Positions 18,801 through 28,768 of a stretch of 64,000 bases of DNA are shown here, piece by piece. The notes under the pieces were generated by a model. That model was not told the DNA's origin. It worked only from the letters and a program-made list of their open reading frames with translations, and made no database searches. Numbering within the stretch: position 1 is the first letter of the stretch; every line of letters begins with the position of its first letter. The DNA lies in assembly GCF_900106535.1 (NCBI RefSeq), contig NZ_FNOH01000023.1, positions 1-64,000 on the forward strand, in the 5' to 3' direction. Source of the stretch: Myxococcus xanthus (GTDB taxonomy: Bacteria; Myxococcota; Myxococcia; Myxococcales; Myxococcaceae). The position numbers were made by a program, and so were the translations under genes.

Positions 18801-21800
18801 CGAGTCCGCGTCCTCCGCCGCCTGCCGCGCCGACGAGCGCAGCCCCGCGTCACCGGGCGCCAGGCGCAGTGCGCGCGCCAGCGCCGCGAAGGCCAGCTCC
18901 GGCTGCCGCAGGTGCGTCAGGTGCACCTGCGCCGCGTGTCGCAGTGCCTGCACTCGCGCGGCGTCGTCCTTCGCCACTTCCGCCAGAACATCCAACGTGG
19001 CCACCAGCTTGCGGTGGTCCTTGGTGCGCTCGAAGGCAGGCACCAGCACACGCGCAGCGGCCTCGCGCGCCGAGCCCGAGGCGAGCATGGCCTCCAGTGC
19101 CGCCAGCGCATCCGGGTCCGTGGGGCGCTGGAGCAGGATGTCCGCGAAGCTCTGCACCGCCTCCGCGCTGCCATCCTGCGACTCCTGCAGCAGGTGCGCA
19201 CGGCGCAGCTTCAGTCGCGCCACTCTGTCCGCGTCACCCGCGGACTCGGCCAGCGCAATCATCCGCGCCAGCGTGTCTCCCAGCTCGCGCGTCCGGCCCG
19301 CCTTCTCGTACAGCTCCGCCAGACGCGGCAGATGCCGGCCTTCCTCGGCGCCGTGCGAAAGCGCGGACTGCAGCGCCTCGGCCGCCTGCGCATCGCGTCC
19401 CAGCTCCGAGTTGAGGTCCACCAACTGAAGCAGCAGCTCCAACCGCTCCTGCCCACGCGCGCCCTGGATGCGCTTGCGCAGCAGTCCTTCCGCGTCCGCG
19501 GACCGACCCGCGCGCCCGTACAGACGCACCAGCCGCTGCAGCACCGCGTTCGACTCGGGCGCACGGGTCACCGCCGCTTCCAGCGCCGCGATGGCCTCCG
19601 CGGCGAGCGCGCCCTCTTCCGCCAGGCTCGCGGCCTCGAGCAGCAACGGCACGGCCACCGCGGGGTCCTCGGACTCGGAGGCCAGCGTGCGCAGCACACG
19701 CCCCAGCTCCGCGTGCGCGGACAAGTCCCTGGCCAGCCTCAGCGCCTCCGCGCGGGTGCCCTCGTCCTTCGCGTCCTCGCGCAGCGCGCGCACCTGGACG
19801 TCGAAGGCCGCGCGGCTGTCCGCGAGCTGCTTCTCATGGATGCTGGCCAGCAACGAGAACAGGCGCTTGCGGGCCGTGGGCTCCGTCGTCACCTCCAACT
19901 GCTGCTGGAGCGCCGCCACCTGCCGCTGGTGGTCGCCGCTGCGGCCGTAGTGCGCCGCCAGCGCCTCTGTCACCTCCGCCGTGCGAATGCCCGCCGCCGC
20001 CAGCCGCTCCAGTCCGCCCACCACCACGCCGGTGGAGACGTTCTCGGAGAGCAGGCCGAGGAACAGGTCCGTCGCGTCCTCCTGACGCCCCAACCGCTCG
20101 GCGTACAGCTTCGCCTGGCGCGCCGTCCACTCGTTGCGCTCCAGCTGCGTCTCCGCCAGGCCCGCCAACCGTCCCGCGAGCGCCGCTGCCTCGTCGAACT
20201 TCGACAAGGCCACGCACAGCGCCTGCAGTCGCTGCACGCCCGCCGCATCCTCTGGCGCGAGCTGCACCAACTGACGCGCCAATGGCTCCAGGTCCTCGGG
20301 CGCCGCGCCGGCTGCCTCGCGCCGGGCCACGTCCGCCTCCAGCCGCGCCTTCGGGTCGTCCGCGAGCGCCGCGGCCGCCTGCAGCGACTTCACCGCCTCC
20401 ACGGCGGCCGCGTCACCCGGCGCGCGTGCCAGCACTTCCCGCCATGCGGCCTCCGCGCGCGACGGGTCCGCCAGGGGGCCCTGGAGCAACTGGGCCAACT
20501 GCCGCCAGATCGTTGCCGCCACCTCCGCCACCGGCGCCGCTTCCGCCGCGCGTTGCAGGGCTAGCGCCAGCGCGGGCTGCACCTGGGCCTTCTCCGCGTG
20601 CTCCACCACCGTGCCCAACAGCAGCGGACGGCCCGGATCCAGCTCCAGGGCGCGCGACAGCACCTCGAAGGCCCCGCGCGCGTCGTCCTTCTCCTCGAAC
20701 ATCAGCGCGAGCGCTTCGCAGAAGGCCACCCGCTCCGGGCGCGGACGTGGCGCCAGCAGGGCCAGGTCCAGCAGCGGCACCACGGCTTCCAGCTCGTCGT
20801 CCTCGGCCAACAGCCGCGCCAGTTGGAAGGCCGCCAACGCCTGCGTGGGGTCCAGCTTCAGCGCCGCTTCCAGGTGCTCACGCGCGGCGTCCGCGTCCTT
20901 GAGCTGCGTCAGGAACAGGTCCGCCAGCCGCAGCCGCATGCCCGCCTGGGTGGAGCGGTCCTTCACCGTGCCCAGATAGCGCTCCAGCACCGCGACGGCT
21001 TCCGGAGCCCGGCCCTTCTCCAGGAGCTGCTCGGCCGCCAGGCTGGCCGCGTCCGCGCGGGACGGGTCCGCCGCCACGGCCTTCTCGAAGGCCGCCAGCG
21101 CGCCGTCCGCGTCGTTCATCCGGCCAAGGCGCAGCGTGCCCACGCGCAGCCACAGGTCCACCTGCGCGGTGCGGTCCTTCACCTCGCCCGCCATCGCCTC
21201 GATCTGCTCGATCGCCGGCGCGAAATCACCGCCCGAGCGCAGCGTCAGCTTCTCGATGAGCGACAGGCCTTCGGGCATGCCCGGCCACAGCAGGAAGCAG
21301 CGGTCCAGCGCCTCCTTCACCTTCGCAGCCGCGCCCGGGTCGTACCAGGCGAAGAGCTTCGCCACGAGCAGCGACAGGCGCGCAGCGCTCTTCCTGTCGC
21401 GCTCCTCCAGCGACATGCTGCGCAGCATCCGCACGCGGTCACGCCACGTCTGCTCGAAGCGCTGCAACGCGCGCGCGGTCTTCTCCAGCCGCGCGTTCTG
21501 CGGCTCCAACGCCTGGGCGACATCCACCACCCGCTGCGCCAGTTCATGCTCGGTGGGGTCGTCCACCAGCCGCTCGGCGAGCGCGGCGTACTCCTCCGCC
21601 ATGCCCGCGTCCCCCAGCGCCGCGCGCTCGCGTTCCAAGGCCTCGAAGGCCGGCTGGAAGCGCTCTTCCGACAACAGCAACTGACGCACGCGCCGGAAGG
21701 TGGCGCGGTCCGGCTTCGCGCGCGCCGCACGCTGCAGGCACAGCACCGCGCGGTCGCGCCGGAACAACTTCTGCTCGTAGACGTCGGCCGCCTTCAGGTA

Positions 21801-22178
21801 GTGGCCCGCGCACTCCTCGCCCTGCGTGACGCCGCCCAACCGCTCCAGGACGTCCGCCAGCGCGGCGCCATCCTGCCGCGACTCGTGCAGCCGCTTCAGG
21901 CCTCGGAGCGCGGGGAGCGGATCCTTCGCCACCAGCAACGCGCGCTTGAGCAGTTCCTCCGCGCGCTGCGTGTTGCGCTGCCGATCATGCGCGAGCTCCG
22001 CGGCGCGGCACAGCAGGCGCACCGCTTCATCGGAGACGACATCGCGCGAGCGCCCCTCGTAGAGGCGAATCAATTCCTCGACACGGCCGGCCTTGTCGAG
22101 TGCCGCTTCGGTTTCGACGAAGGTGCGGTCATCGGACACGCGCAGCGTGGGACGCGACGAGGGCGTGGGCTGTTGCAT
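9897..22178 (-). CDS. gltI: Giant tetratricopeptide-repeat protein GltI (AgmK)
   Basis: GltI is the very large TPR scaffold of the gliding complex. Here it is 4,093 residues, somewhat longer than the roughly 3,800 I recall for M. xanthus AgmK. Almost the whole protein is degenerate 34-residue helix-turn-helix repeats, with recurring motifs such as DPENARALLALERLY, AYRxxLELDP and WxELAxxLERLA. The repeats group into blocks of about 100-110 residues containing EELAAVYEE-like and ERxALLRRLAxLYE-like segments. No signal peptide or membrane helix is visible, so it should be cytoplasmic. The C-terminal 350 residues are not repeated and resemble a conserved cap domain ([20 protein letters not shown], then [14 protein letters not shown]). 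The start ATG 22178 ([14 protein letters not shown]) is supported by protein-like sequence from there on, although the ribosome site is weak. The very long open frames on the opposite strand are antisense shadows of this biased sequence. Confidence 0.92.
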   Translation of the reverse strand: MQQPTPSSRPTLRVSDDRTFVETEAALDKAGRVEELIRLYEGRSRDVVSDEAVRLLCRAAELAHDRQRNTQRAEELLKRALLVAKDPLPALRGLKRLHESRQDGAALADVLERLGGVTQGEECAGHYLKAADVYEQKLFRRDRAVLCLQRAARAKPDRATFRRVRQLLLSEERFQPAFEALERERAALGDAGMAEEYAALAERLVDDPTEHELAQRVVDVAQALEPQNARLEKTARALQRFEQTWRDRVRMLRSMSLEERDRKSAARLSLLVAKLFAWYDPGAAAKVKEALDRCFLLWPGMPEGLSLIEKLTLRSGGDFAPAIEQIEAMAGEVKDRTAQVDLWLRVGTLRLGRMNDADGALAAFEKAVAADPSRADAASLAAEQLLEKGRAPEAVAVLERYLGTVKDRSTQAGMRLRLADLFLTQLKDADAAREHLEAALKLDPTQALAAFQLARLLAEDDELEAVVPLLDLALLAPRPRPERVAFCEALALMFEEKDDARGAFEVLSRALELDPGRPLLLGTVVEHAEKAQVQPALALALQRAAEAAPVAEVAATIWRQLAQLLQGPLADPSRAEAAWREVLARAPGDAAAVEAVKSLQAAAALADDPKARLEADVARREAAGAAPEDLEPLARQLVQLAPEDAAGVQRLQALCVALSKFDEAAALAGRLAGLAETQLERNEWTARQAKLYAERLGRQEDATDLFLGLLSENVSTGVVVGGLERLAAAGIRTAEVTEALAAHYGRSGDHQRQVAALQQQLEVTTEPTARKRLFSLLASIHEKQLADSRAAFDVQVRALREDAKDEGTRAEALRLARDLSAHAELGRVLRTLASESEDPAVAVPLLLEAASLAEEGALAAEAIAALEAAVTRAPESNAVLQRLVRLYGRAGRSADAEGLLRKRIQGARGQERLELLLQLVDLNSELGRDAQAAEALQSALSHGAEEGRHLPRLAELYEKAGRTRELGDTLARMIALAESAGDADRVARLKLRRAHLLQESQDGSAEAVQSFADILLQRPTDPDALAALEAMLASGSAREAAARVLVPAFERTKDHRKLVATLDVLAEVAKDDAARVQALRHAAQVHLTHLRQPELAFAALARALRLAPGDAGLRSSARQAAEDADSLDSYAEIIAELAEEGDVGSARLALLRELAEVQEKKLDDKAGAVKALRDLLAIEPGNLDCLRALQRLHRAGEEWAALAEVLEKLAAASPEPAEQLAFLREAALLHETKLMDKESAADAWRVIAERDPASREAAATLDRLYTESGRHADLAWALALRRNQEGQSPQGREVSFRLAELQRTVLDDPNAALGLYRKILAEDSGHPGARAALEAWVKAAVPASGAALDVLDPVLVQVGDHARRVALREARMTSALTVEKILLSGEVRRIYERDMLQPSLAFMSAVKSFAQGLDREGVQPDLERLARETGSHEVLAEIYETAATELNAGDPAALELLRRSAELRESLDQPEEAARLWKSLLADAPQDRQALEALSRLYEKGENAKSLSEVYTRQAQLATDPEERVGLLLKAGEAYANAGEDAKAIETYRSALALRKVPEGLLALEKLYAKSRRFVEQADVLDQLADGAADEGARRNWLLKRAQLLEKEVGPAESLPVYRRLLELAPGDGQVVAGLERLMAHEAPRSEAARLLEPVYRGVNDTRKLVDVLEVLLPGVAPERRLEHLQEIATLREALGQTSLAFVARLRAFNEAPQEAAVRDELERLAADSGAFEEVAAAYEDQLELGAQDPLAGDLWRRLAGIYDNRLKRYDLAVRAMEEMSRRDPKNKSVLDAIARVHRRTGAHRELALVMRRQVAAEANASSQVNLLFELAHLAEETLADKSLAAQSYREILGLRPENANALKLLGRVLAEMERWPELAQHIEREIQLADERGAQEEASDLRVRLGRLKVSRLDDPRGALELYQAVLERRAGHAGAVGALEEMARSESPLRGAAASALEPVFASVGNHLKQVEMLESRASAEAVPQERAALLRRIAEIYAGSLENAEMGFLAATRALRELPDDLRSLELCVALVDKAEAPEELAAILTEVVGKAGDASRAELYRALARIQTDLGEPSEALVSWKRVLELRPTDTEALDGTVRLVASQGKPTELLEVLRRQLAVAEDPARRATVLFQMGTLQEEQLNDALGALATFRRLLELKPDDLPTLERMEALCQKQERWPELADALARRIALISAEEGLELKFRLAIVRESRLLDRTGALALYGEVLSVQANHAGAVGRMEALVAREPQNLLAVETLLRALRISGDITRLAQVIETRVGVSGDAFERKALLGELATLRESQEESELAFLALFRAFKEDPNDAAVRARLENAADASASYDELLAAYEEALPRVAEAADAAQVCLRLGQMLETKLRDSDRAISYYERARTLHPTVQEPSLVALDRLYLQLEAWPELAGILEALVAGVTEPSDRVGYLFRLGQLYQERLDSPDRAAGAYEGILALDPEHLASARLLEGIYESAGASEKLYGILKLQAEKVSGAERDRVLAKMAQVSAEGLADLGGSIDLYRELLAKNARNEQAFSALESLYERADRPQDLRELLEGRLAVTLDPREVVRLNERLGRVVYRLLKQPEQAVPYFKAALDRDARHRGVLDTLRELYDETGQREELVGVLRRLIPLQESSDGVKALRLRLAEVLAGMGRREESLDAARRALEVEPHQVPELDRVHELFVSLRAWNDAVRALELKVQVHLLTEEREQAVAAYFAVADLWVGQGGKPELSSGALEKVLELDPANRTAYERACDLYRTHNDWRAYAQVMDRYMPHLVTDEEKLAALRELARVQEARLGQKDVAFLALCRALQLDASDDTLREEVERLADETGSHEELAAVYEEVADELPRGALAERLYATLARVHDTHLDDPQAAEAAFRKILEFDPTNATALDGLAAVFQRRGRQREYVVALEQKLEAAGSIEQRKGILREIARVWDEQLEDPVESASALLRALELEPDAETLGVLTALYRRQRSWPDVASTLLRARDLADSIEERARIQVEVAGVYERDIGDDESAVAAYRQALELDPVNREALDSLERLHTRLDHPADLLAIYERMLELSEDWREKIRVLFRSATIWEDKYQNPANADVCVESVLAIDPQNVQAIKTLIRLRRAQARWEDLIAAYERQLALAVSPQEQAELYVDIGNVQYQQLKALDRAVNNYHAALAVDAECRPALHALGTMYERSGNWPFALEMLSKEAELAGQSKDAVELYYRLGKINEDMLMDTGSARTAYQQALAVDPGHLPSIRALKGIQEQEKDWSGYEQTLRQEAEQTEDPAAKGRALLDVARYHAETREDRDTATGYWQEALKHIPDSLEAARPLSDVYIAHEDWASGERMLDIVTRKMAEMAVADKDSVSAADLCRQLYRLGYVAEKLGKRDKALGCYEKAYELDATYLPALEGYGNLLVQTRRYEGALKVFQTILIHHREELTDLEVVEVYWQLGDIHAALNQTDRAQNHFEKALAIDPGHEPTLRALVALLEKQGQYEKSAELRQQLVGVLEGEARAKVCLELGRIARDELHDPYMAIDAFTNALKSQPDAPEVMDQLYVLLRETRQGQKAADVLARMLALPALGLEPHKAKRVWFALGELRRDDLKDVEGATEAFNAALDLDPRFVEAFSALEAMLGAARQWKQLEENYTKMLGRLPKTPETHVARMALWRALGDLYLQVLKHPEGAVAAYGVAAKGLPEDAAVQEAFADLAGQMPGREDEAIAALRRALPNTTDPRKVVGALVRLSALRKNYDGAWLAAQAVSGLLGEAGEDEQEILTKLGPYAKNKEKVEPRPLNDQLWHNHLFHPKARGPLAELLGLLFAKVGHLYAVPSQQYQLVPKRHRIDVASAPEYHVHHYRYVARVLGMEAVELYSPFLVATRERMAKRSNEPAPEPLINVELLQTHPASLRVGGKYFAEQGQKEVYYLLGRTLALARSELAFSQRVAPERLEAILQAALSLVVGNVRIAEAQHLVEPERRLLERSLNEPDRAVLAKAARAWLPTATPQAVRQYLEGAELTAARAGLLAAGEMEPVRRMVQGETGSAFRVPVRNKLRELLVFATSEDLHELRVAVGTHVEVQVRR

Positions 22179-22306
22179 GGAGGGGCGGGCCTTGGAATGG
22201 AAAGAAAAAGCAGCGAGGGCGCCAGAGACCGGAACTCTACCGGTCGCCAGCGCCCCCGAGCAATCCTGCAAAACCCGCCAAACGGCGGGAATCATTGGCC
22301 TTCTTG

Positions 22307-24187
22307 CTACCCGGCCGAGGGGGCATCAGGCGGCGTCTCGCCACCTTCGCCACCCTCGCTTCCGTCCGCCGCATCCGCCGCGGGGGCCTGGGCAGGTGCG
22401 GTCGTCTCCGGAAGCGCCTTCGCACGCTCCACACCCGCGCTGTCGTTCAGCTGAGTGTAGAGGGCAATGGCCTTGTCACGCTGCTGCAGCTCCTCCGCGA
22501 GCTGAGCGGCGCGAGGCAGGTTGCCAAGCTTCTCGTGGAGCGGGAGCGCCTTGTCCTTGCGGCCAGCGCCCTCCCACGCCTCGGCGGCGGCGGCGAGGTC
22601 ACCCAGCAGCTCCAGCCACCGGGCGCGGCCGGCCGGCTTCTGCTCCTGCTCGGCCCGGGCCAGCTCCTTCTGCGCCAGCTCCTTCGCCTCGTCGTCCAGC
22701 TTCAGACGCTGCATGAAGTGGAAGGCCTTGGGCGGAGGCAGCGGGCTGAGGACCTCCACCGCCTCGCGGCGCTGGCCCACGGCCGCCAACAGGGTGGCGG
22801 CACCAAGCCGATCACCCCGCTCCACCAGGCTCTTCACCTCGAGCCCACGGATGCGGTTGGCGCTGGCGATGTCCCGGGCGCGCTCGTACGACTTGCGCGC
22901 CAGGGTGAGCTTCCCGGAACGCTCGTAGGCGAGCGCCGCCTGGTCGAACTGACGGGCGCGCTCATAGAGGCGGGCCACGTTCTCGAAGTCACCCTTGCCG
23001 ACGAAGTGCTCCATGAGGAGTTCGTAGGCGCCGGCCTTCTCCAGCGTGGGCGCGAGCTGATCCGGCGGCAGCGTCCCCACCAGACGGCGGGCCGTGTCGT
23101 TGTCGCTCCCGGCCAGGGCGTTGCGCAGGGCGCTCTTGAGGTCGCCACCCGCCTCGAAGAGGCGAGCCGCCTCCGCGAAGGAGTTGTTGCGCTCGTGCAG
23201 CCGGCCCGCGTCGCGGGTACGGCCCATGGTCTCGAGCTGCTTCGCCTGCTCGTCCCAGGTGCCCGTCAGCTCCGGCAGCGGACGCTCGCCACGCTCCGGG
23301 CGCTCGGCACGCTCCGGACGCTCACCCCGGGCAGGACGCTCGCGGCGCTCCGGACGCTCACGACGCTCACCCGAAGCGGCACGCTCACCGCGCTCGGGCC
23401 GAGGGCCACGCTCACGGCGCTCCCCGCGCTCGGGACGCTCACGGCGCTCCTCGGAGCGAGGCGCCGCGACGGGCTCCTCGGCCTCGGGACCGGGCTGACG
23501 GCCGCTGGCCGCGAAGGCCGCCTCCGCGCGCTCGGCATCACCCGCGGCACGCCAGGCCTGACCGACGAGGAAGATGACGTCCGTCCACGCATCGAACTTC
23601 TCTCGCGCCGCGTCCACGGCGGGAGCAGCGGCCTCGGCGGGCGCGGCGGCCTCACCCTCGGCGGCGGCAGGTGCCTCGGCGGGCGCCCCACCCTCGGCGA
23701 GAGCCTCACCCTCGGTGGGCGCGGCGGCCTCCACCGGGGCCGGCGCCTCGGAGGGAGCAGCGGCCTCCGCGGCGGCGGGCGCCTCGGGCGCGGCCGGCTT
23801 CGGCTGACGCTGCACGCGCAGCAGCGTGGTGATGAGGCGGCCACGCGTGTTCAGGTCCAGGTCGTCCAGCGACTTCAGCCGCATAGGCCGAAGCGAGCGG
23901 ACAATGGCCTGCAGCGGCGCCTTCTCCGCCCCGAAATCCGTCTTGGAGAGCGCCTTCTCCAGGATGCTCAGCTCGGAGATGACGCGCTGGCCAGGGCCCA
24001 CGGGGCCCTCTTCGCGATCACGCCCGCGGCCACGGCCATCTCCACGCCCACGGCCGTCACCGCGTCCGGGCCCGCCACGGCCACCAAAACCACCCGGTCC
24101 GTCACGGCGAGGACCTTGGCCCGGTGCACCCCCGTCACGACCACGCCCACCCGGGCGCGGCCCACCGCTTCCATTCTCCTGAGGCAC
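22307..24187 (-). CDS. Arg/Gly-rich, TPR-like protein of the glt operon
   Basis: This 626-residue protein lies between gltH and gltI, in the position of the M. xanthus genes MXAN_4864/4865. The first 60 residues are almost only G, R, D and P with many RG/RGG units. A globular piece follows ([18 protein letters not shown] to LLRVQRQ, about 65-120). Next comes an Ala/Glu/Pro stretch (125-200) and then a block of [11 protein letters not shown]-type tandem repeats (about 230-300). The C-terminal half (305-610) has helical repeats with [22 protein letters not shown]-like spacing, a TPR/SEL-like solenoid. The GTG start at 24187 is preceded by CGGGAGAAAGAC and lies 12 bases after the gltH stop, so translation is probably coupled. 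There is no signal peptide. The function has not been assigned to my knowledge; the location implies a cytoplasmic accessory role in gliding. Confidence 0.8.
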   Translation of the reverse strand: MPQENGSGGPRPGGRGRDGGAPGQGPRRDGPGGFGGRGGPGRGDGRGRGDGRGRGRDREEGPVGPGQRVISELSILEKALSKTDFGAEKAPLQAIVRSLRPMRLKSLDDLDLNTRGRLITTLLRVQRQPKPAAPEAPAAAEAAAPSEAPAPVEAAAPTEGEALAEGGAPAEAPAAAEGEAAAPAEAAAPAVDAAREKFDAWTDVIFLVGQAWRAAGDAERAEAAFAASGRQPGPEAEEPVAAPRSEERRERPERGERRERGPRPERGERAASGERRERPERRERPARGERPERAERPERGERPLPELTGTWDEQAKQLETMGRTRDAGRLHERNNSFAEAARLFEAGGDLKSALRNALAGSDNDTARRLVGTLPPDQLAPTLEKAGAYELLMEHFVGKGDFENVARLYERARQFDQAALAYERSGKLTLARKSYERARDIASANRIRGLEVKSLVERGDRLGAATLLAAVGQRREAVEVLSPLPPPKAFHFMQRLKLDDEAKELAQKELARAEQEQKPAGRARWLELLGDLAAAAEAWEGAGRKDKALPLHEKLGNLPRAAQLAEELQQRDKAIALYTQLNDSAGVERAKALPETTAPAQAPAADAADGSEGGEGGETPPDAPSAG

Positions 24188-24199
24188 GTCTTTCTCCCG

Positions 24200-24829
24200 C
24201 TAGAACGCGTAGCGAATGTTCGGCGCCACCGCGAACCCGAACGAGCCCCCGGAGACGAGGTACTGCCCCGTCACCTCGAGCCCTACGGAAAAGTGGCGCA
24301 GCCGTGTGTAGTACTCCACTCCGGGCCCGGCAAACACAAGAATGTCGGAATCGGGGAGGAGCCGCTGCGGCGAGAACATCGCATAGCCAGCACCTGCACG
24401 GAGATAGAACCAGGTGCGCTTCACTTCCTGACTGTCAGCGAACCCCACCAGGCGAGCACGCAACACCGCGCCGGGGATCAGGGTGGAGAAGTCACCCGAC
24501 ACCGCGCCGCCGGAGTTGCCCACGTACTGAGCGCCCGTCCGCACGCTCGAGCCCATGAGGAACAGGCCGACGGACACGTGCTCGCCCAGGTCCACGCCCA
24601 CCTCCACCTGCGCCATGGGCCCGGAGGAGAACGGACGCGGCGTGCCTTCGGCCGCCGGCGGGTTGGTGATGAACAGGGGGCCACCGAGCACCGCGAAGTA
24701 GATGCCTCGCTCGATTTCATCGAACGTGACAGCCGGGCGGTCACCCTGGGCAGTGGTGGGCTGCTGGGCGCTCGCGACCGTGGGGAGAACGAACGAAGCG
24801 CACAGGGCAAGTGAGGCGAGGGCTTTCAT
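24200..24829 (-). CDS. gltH: Outer-membrane beta-barrel gliding protein GltH (CglE)
   Basis: This is a 209-residue exported protein with a signal peptide ending near PTVASAQ. The rest is alternating amphipathic beta strands (AQVEVGVDLGEHVSVGLFLMG, FYLRAGAGYAM, FSVGLEVTGQYL) and it ends in a C-terminal aromatic residue (IRYAF), as expected of a small outer-membrane barrel. In M. xanthus GltH is an outer-membrane part of the Glt complex and belongs to the contact-transferable Cgl proteins (recalled). ATG 24829 follows TCAGGACCGC; the longer frame upstream is not protein-like. It lies between gltG and the RG-rich gene. Confidence 0.85.
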   Translation of the reverse strand: MKALASLALCASFVLPTVASAQQPTTAQGDRPAVTFDEIERGIYFAVLGGPLFITNPPAAEGTPRPFSSGPMAQVEVGVDLGEHVSVGLFLMGSSVRTGAQYVGNSGGAVSGDFSTLIPGAVLRARLVGFADSQEVKRTWFYLRAGAGYAMFSPQRLLPDSDILVFAGPGVEYYTRLRHFSVGLEVTGQYLVSGGSFGFAVAPNIRYAF

Positions 24830-24935
24830 GCGGTCCTGACGTTGGCCCGGCCCCCTCGGGGGAGTGGGAGCCGGGGAAAGGCGCGGTGGGCAGACCTGCG
24901 TCAGGCCTGCCCACCCGGAGAAAGGCCACCCGGCG

Positions 24936-26858
24936 CTATTCGCCGGACTGCTTGAAGATGAACGGATACGTGACGACCACCACGCCGCCGCCCTTCGGCT
25001 CGGGGAACTTCCAGGTGCGAACACGTCCGGCCACGCACGTCTCCAGCTCCGCGTTGGCCGCCGTGGACTGCGCCACCGACGACGAGGCGACCGAGCCATT
25101 GCCCGCGATGACGAACTTCACCGCCACCTTGCCGCCCAGCTTCGGGAAGCGGTTGAGGAGGCTCTCGAAGCAATAGCGGATCTGTCCGCGGTTGCGATGG
25201 ATGACCTGGCGGATGAGCTCCTTGTCCAGCGAGCCCATGACCTCCGGGTCGGACGAGGTGATGCCCACGTCGACGCTCTGCTTGCCGCCCAGCACGCCCA
25301 CGCCGCTGCCGTAGGTGCCGGTGCCGCCGCCACGGCCCTTGGTGCCAATGCCGCCAATGCCGATGGTGTCACCCGTGCCGCCGCCGCCGCCGCTCGTGCC
25401 GCGCAGCCCCATGCCACCGAAGCCACCGGAGTTGCCCGCCTTGGCGCCGAACATGTTGCCCATGGCGCTCTTCAGGTCGCCGCCCAGGCCGCTCTTGCCG
25501 AACACCGTGGAGATGCCGCCCTTGCCGCCGCCGAAGATCTTCGCCGTCAGCGCGCGCGCCTCGTCCTTCTTGTTCGGGTCACCCTTGGGCGCGGTGCGAT
25601 TGTTGGTCTTGGGCGCCTCCTTCTTGCCCATCTGACCTTCGTCGCCGCGGTTCTTCGCCGCCATCTCCCCGCTCTTCTTCTGCTCCTTCTGCTGGTTGAG
25701 GCGCTCGAGGAACTTGTTCTTCTGCGCCTCCGGCGGCTTGATGATGAGCTTGGCGATACGGGCGTTGTCCGCCGACAGCTCGTCCGCGTATTCGTCCCCC
25801 GCGACGGTGCGGTTCATCGCGGTGATGACGAACGCCGTCGCGATGAAGAACAGCACCAGGAAGATGTTGAGCGCGGTGTAGTCCATGGACTCGCCCAGCG
25901 GCACCACGATGCGCTTGGGCACGGGCTGGAAGGCCACCTCAAGCGTCACGCCGCCCAGGTCCACCCAGATGAAGTCCTCCGCGTCCAGCGTGAGCGAGTA
26001 CGCCTCGCCCTCATGCGAGGCCTTGCCGGACTCGATGACGGCCTTCAGGTCCAGCGTCTCGCCCTTGCGGGTGAGCTCGCCCTTCATCTTCGCGGTGAAG
26101 CGAACGGTGAAGGACTGGCCGTCCGAACGAACCGCGTCGAACTTCGGGGCGCCCAGGCGGGCGTCACCCATGACAAAGTCCACGCCCGCGGCGCTGCCGA
26201 CGACGAAGGCCCCCTTCCTACCGGGAGCCATGAAGAACTCGCCCACGCGCTGGTCACCCCACGCGAAGCGCAGGCCCACGCCCAACGGGCCGCTGGACTT
26301 CGTGCGGCGAACCGTTCGCACGCGCGGCGCGGCTTCCTCCGGCGCTGCCACGACGGGGGCCGGCGCGGGCTCGGCGGGAGCGGCCACCGGGTTCTGCTGG
26401 GTGGCGGCGAAGGACGGGTCGATGGCACCCACGGCCGGAGCGGCCACCGCGGCCTGCGCCAGGCTCTCGGCCGGCGCCGGCGCCGCGATGACCGGATTCT
26501 TCTCCGTCACCACCTCCGAGCTGGCCGCCGCGGCCGCCAGGTTCACCGCGGCCACCGCGGCCGGGTTTTCCAGACGGATGGTGGTGCCACCCACGCGGAT
26601 TTCATCGCCGAAGGAGAGGAGCCCCTTGGTGACGCGCTTGCCGTTGACGTACGTGCCCTCGACGCTGCCCATGTCGATGATGGACATGGCGCCGTCGCTG
26701 GCGACCTCGATGACGGAGTGGATGCGGCTGACCTTCTCATCCTCCAGGCACAGGTGCGCCGAGGAGAGACGGCCAATCTTGATGATGTCGCGCTCGTAGT
26801 CCTTGGAGGCGACCAGCGAGTCGCCCTTGAAGACCTTGAGTGTCAGAGGAACGGCCAT
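24936..26858 (-). CDS. gltG: Gliding motility protein GltG (PglI), FHA and TonB-like
   Basis: GltG is an inner-membrane TonB-like protein of the gliding machine, 640 residues long. The FHA domain occupies residues 1-90 (IKIGRLSSAHLCLEDEKVSRIHSVIE and GTYVNGKR), so it probably binds phosphothreonine in the cytoplasm. An Ala/Pro linker follows, then a second beta-rich domain (about 190-310). One transmembrane helix lies at about 326-347 (ALNIFLVLFFIATAFVITAM). The periplasmic linker is charged, then strongly Gly-rich (about 475-535). The C-terminal AgmX/PglI domain (about 550-640) contains IRQVIHRNRGQIRYCFESLL and a TWKFP motif. It has the same overall plan as GltJ with a different cytoplasmic module. 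GGAGCCCCC directly before the ATG sets the start. Confidence 0.92.
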   Translation of the reverse strand: MAVPLTLKVFKGDSLVASKDYERDIIKIGRLSSAHLCLEDEKVSRIHSVIEVASDGAMSIIDMGSVEGTYVNGKRVTKGLLSFGDEIRVGGTTIRLENPAAVAAVNLAAAAASSEVVTEKNPVIAAPAPAESLAQAAVAAPAVGAIDPSFAATQQNPVAAPAEPAPAPVVAAPEEAAPRVRTVRRTKSSGPLGVGLRFAWGDQRVGEFFMAPGRKGAFVVGSAAGVDFVMGDARLGAPKFDAVRSDGQSFTVRFTAKMKGELTRKGETLDLKAVIESGKASHEGEAYSLTLDAEDFIWVDLGGVTLEVAFQPVPKRIVVPLGESMDYTALNIFLVLFFIATAFVITAMNRTVAGDEYADELSADNARIAKLIIKPPEAQKNKFLERLNQQKEQKKSGEMAAKNRGDEGQMGKKEAPKTNNRTAPKGDPNKKDEARALTAKIFGGGKGGISTVFGKSGLGGDLKSAMGNMFGAKAGNSGGFGGMGLRGTSGGGGGTGDTIGIGGIGTKGRGGGTGTYGSGVGVLGGKQSVDVGITSSDPEVMGSLDKELIRQVIHRNRGQIRYCFESLLNRFPKLGGKVAVKFVIAGNGSVASSSVAQSTAANAELETCVAGRVRTWKFPEPKGGGVVVVTYPFIFKQSGE

Positions 26859-26934
26859 GGGGGCTCCAACGTAAAGTGGGTACGGCGTCAGACAACGCGC
26901 GCGGCGGTGGGTTCCCGCCGCGTTGTGGCGCTGG

Positions 26935-27204
26935 CTACAGCTCGCCCACGGACTGCATCACCTTGTCCTCGAAGTCCTCGCGGATGCGGATGAGGTTCGA
27001 GTGCTTCACCCGCTCACGCGCATCGATGTACTCGCCATCCGGCTTCGTGAGGTCGCCCTCGATGGTGTCGTCCTCGAAGTCGATGTTGGTCGTCTTGGAG
27101 TAGCGCACATTGCCCTCCCCTGGACCACCCGGGTTCGAGCCCTCGTCCTGGGCCAGGGCGGGCGTCACCGCGAGCACCGCACACAGCATCAACGCCTTCC
27201 GCAT
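26935..27204 (-). CDS. gltF: Small exported gliding protein GltF (CglF)
   Basis: This 89-residue exported protein has a 19-residue signal peptide (MRKALMLCAVLAVTPALAQ), a short Gly-rich segment and a charged remainder (IDFEDDTIEGDLTKPDGEYI, then RKHSNLI-like sequence). Its position between gltE and gltG identifies it as GltF/CglF. The start at 27204 is decided by CCGGGAGGCAGTG before ATG. No known domain is visible. Confidence 0.85.
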   Translation of the reverse strand: MRKALMLCAVLAVTPALAQDEGSNPGGPGEGNVRYSKTTNIDFEDDTIEGDLTKPDGEYIDARERVKHSNLIRIREDFEDKVMQSVGEL

Positions 27205-27331
27205 CACTGCCTCCCGGAAGGGACCCGAAGGCCCCTTCGCACACCGAATCCCCGGATGAGGGGGAAACACAAGGTTCGCATCATCCCCCGCGCCCCCGCC
27301 ACAGCGAAGGCACTCGGGGGCGTCCCAACTT

Positions 27332-28768
27332 TCACAGCAGGTCGTCTTCCGGCTCCCCGGGTTCCGCCGAGCCTGCATTCTTCTGGTCGGAGTTTCCGTT
27401 TACGGGGGCGGGCGCTGGCGGCGTGTTGCCGCTGGCGGGAGTGACCTGGGGCGCGGGGCCCGTGCCGGAAGCCGGCGTCGCGGTGGTGGCGGGCGGGTTC
27501 GCCGTCCCGGCCGCCTTCTCCGCGGCCTGCATCTGGGCCTGCTGCTGCTTCTGCAGCTCCTCCATCTGCTTCGCCTGCTCCTCGGCGAACTTGGCCTCGC
27601 GCTTCGCGTTGACGACGACCTCCACTTCGCGCAGCAGGGCGAACACGGGGGCCTCGGCGGGCAGCGCCACCTCACCGCCGGCCATGGCGATGTACTTGCG
27701 GTACAGCTCCGAGGCGCGCTCGGGCGCGTCCTTCACCTTGTGGAGGATGATGGCGCGGTTGAGGTTCACGGCCGCCAGCTCGGGGTCGAGCTTCTCCGCC
27801 TCGTCGTACTCCTGCATGGCCTTGTCGAACTGGCCCATGCCCTTGTAGGCGACGCCCAGGTCCAGGTGCGCGGCGGCGTTCTTCCCGTCCGCCTGGAGGA
27901 TGCGGCGCAGGTGCTGCTCGGCGGTGGGGTAGTTCTCCGCGGCCAGGGCCAGCTGCGCCAGCTCCACGTGCGACGGCACGTAGTCCTCGCGAACCTCCAG
28001 CGCCTTCTTGAAGGACAGGCGCGCGTCATCCACGTCCCCTTCCTGCAGGAGGATGAGGCCCACGGCGTGGTGGAGCTCCGGGTCCGCCGCGTCCAGCTTC
28101 ACGCCGCGCAGGGCCACCAGCTTCGCCATGGCGAGCTGCTTGCGATCCAGGTAGCTGCGGATCATCACCTTCAACGCGGTGGTGGACTGCGGGTCGCGCA
28201 TCAGCGCGGCGCGCGTCAGGTCCATGGCCTTGGTGTGGTCCCCCTGCTGCCGGAAGATCTCCGCCAGCCGCGCGCGTGACTGCGCGTCATCCGGGTAGCG
28301 CTGGAGCACCTCCTGGTACAGCGCCACCGCGCCGGCGACGTTGCCCGCGTTCTGCTCCATCACCGCCAGGTTCTCAGAGGCCTGACGCAGCGAGGGCTTC
28401 TTCGTGAGCGCCGTCTTGTAATGGTTGCGCGCCTCGGTCAGCTTGCCCTGACGCTCGGCGAGCACGCCCAGGTTGTAGTCGGCCTCGGCGAGGTTCCCGT
28501 CCGCCTCCAGAGCGGACTGGAACTTCCGCTCCAGCGACGGGTAGTCGATGGCCTTGGCCTTCTTCTGCGTGTCGAACGCCTTCAGCGCGTCCTCGAAGCG
28601 GGCCTTGGCCGTGTTGGAGATGGGCTGCAGGGCCTCCGTCTTGCCGGCGTTCGGATCCGCCGTCTTGGTGCTCGGGCCGGTGGCCTTGGAGGACGTACAA
28701 CCGGCGGCGGCCAGCGAGACGGCCGCCAACAGGGGGAACAGGCGCATGGTGCGGGTGGTCCGGTTCAT
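27332..28768 (-). CDS. gltE: TPR lipoprotein GltE (AglT)
   Basis: GltE is a TPR protein of the gliding complex acting beyond the inner membrane. Of its 478 residues, the N-terminus is a lipoprotein-type signal (LLAAVSLAAAGC) with Cys at about residue 23. About eight TPR units follow (residues 55-340; for example NLAEADYNLGVLAERQGKLTEA and NAAAHLDLGVAYKGMGQFDKA). The tail is Gln-rich coiled coil, then Pro/Ala/Thr-rich and disordered, ending in PEDDLL. That tail echoes the PEDFL end of GltD. Its ATG shares one base with the gltD stop (TAATG), so translation is coupled. A second ATG seven codons on is an alternative start. Confidence 0.9.
   Translation of the reverse strand: MNRTTRTMRLFPLLAAVSLAAAGCTSSKATGPSTKTADPNAGKTEALQPISNTAKARFEDALKAFDTQKKAKAIDYPSLERKFQSALEADGNLAEADYNLGVLAERQGKLTEARNHYKTALTKKPSLRQASENLAVMEQNAGNVAGAVALYQEVLQRYPDDAQSRARLAEIFRQQGDHTKAMDLTRAALMRDPQSTTALKVMIRSYLDRKQLAMAKLVALRGVKLDAADPELHHAVGLILLQEGDVDDARLSFKKALEVREDYVPSHVELAQLALAAENYPTAEQHLRRILQADGKNAAAHLDLGVAYKGMGQFDKAMQEYDEAEKLDPELAAVNLNRAIILHKVKDAPERASELYRKYIAMAGGEVALPAEAPVFALLREVEVVVNAKREAKFAEEQAKQMEELQKQQQAQMQAAEKAAGTANPPATTATPASGTGPAPQVTPASGNTPPAPAPVNGNSDQKNAGSAEPGEPEDDLL

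Noticed and set aside
16272-20564. A 1,430-codon open frame on the plus strand inside gltI
   Set aside because: It is antisense to the TPR repeats of gltI. Its protein is rich in Arg, Gln, Leu and His with no domain, as expected from the reverse complement of high-GC3 coding sequence.
23280-23460. Tandem short repeats that could suggest a CRISPR array or VNTR
   Set aside because: The repeats encode in-frame [11 protein letters not shown]-type peptide units of the RG-rich protein. There are no uniform spacers and no cas genes.
22100-24814. A 904-codon plus-strand frame across the RG-rich gene
   Set aside because: It is an artefact of GC-rich repetitive sequence. The minus-strand frame has an SD, a plausible start and the correct operon position.
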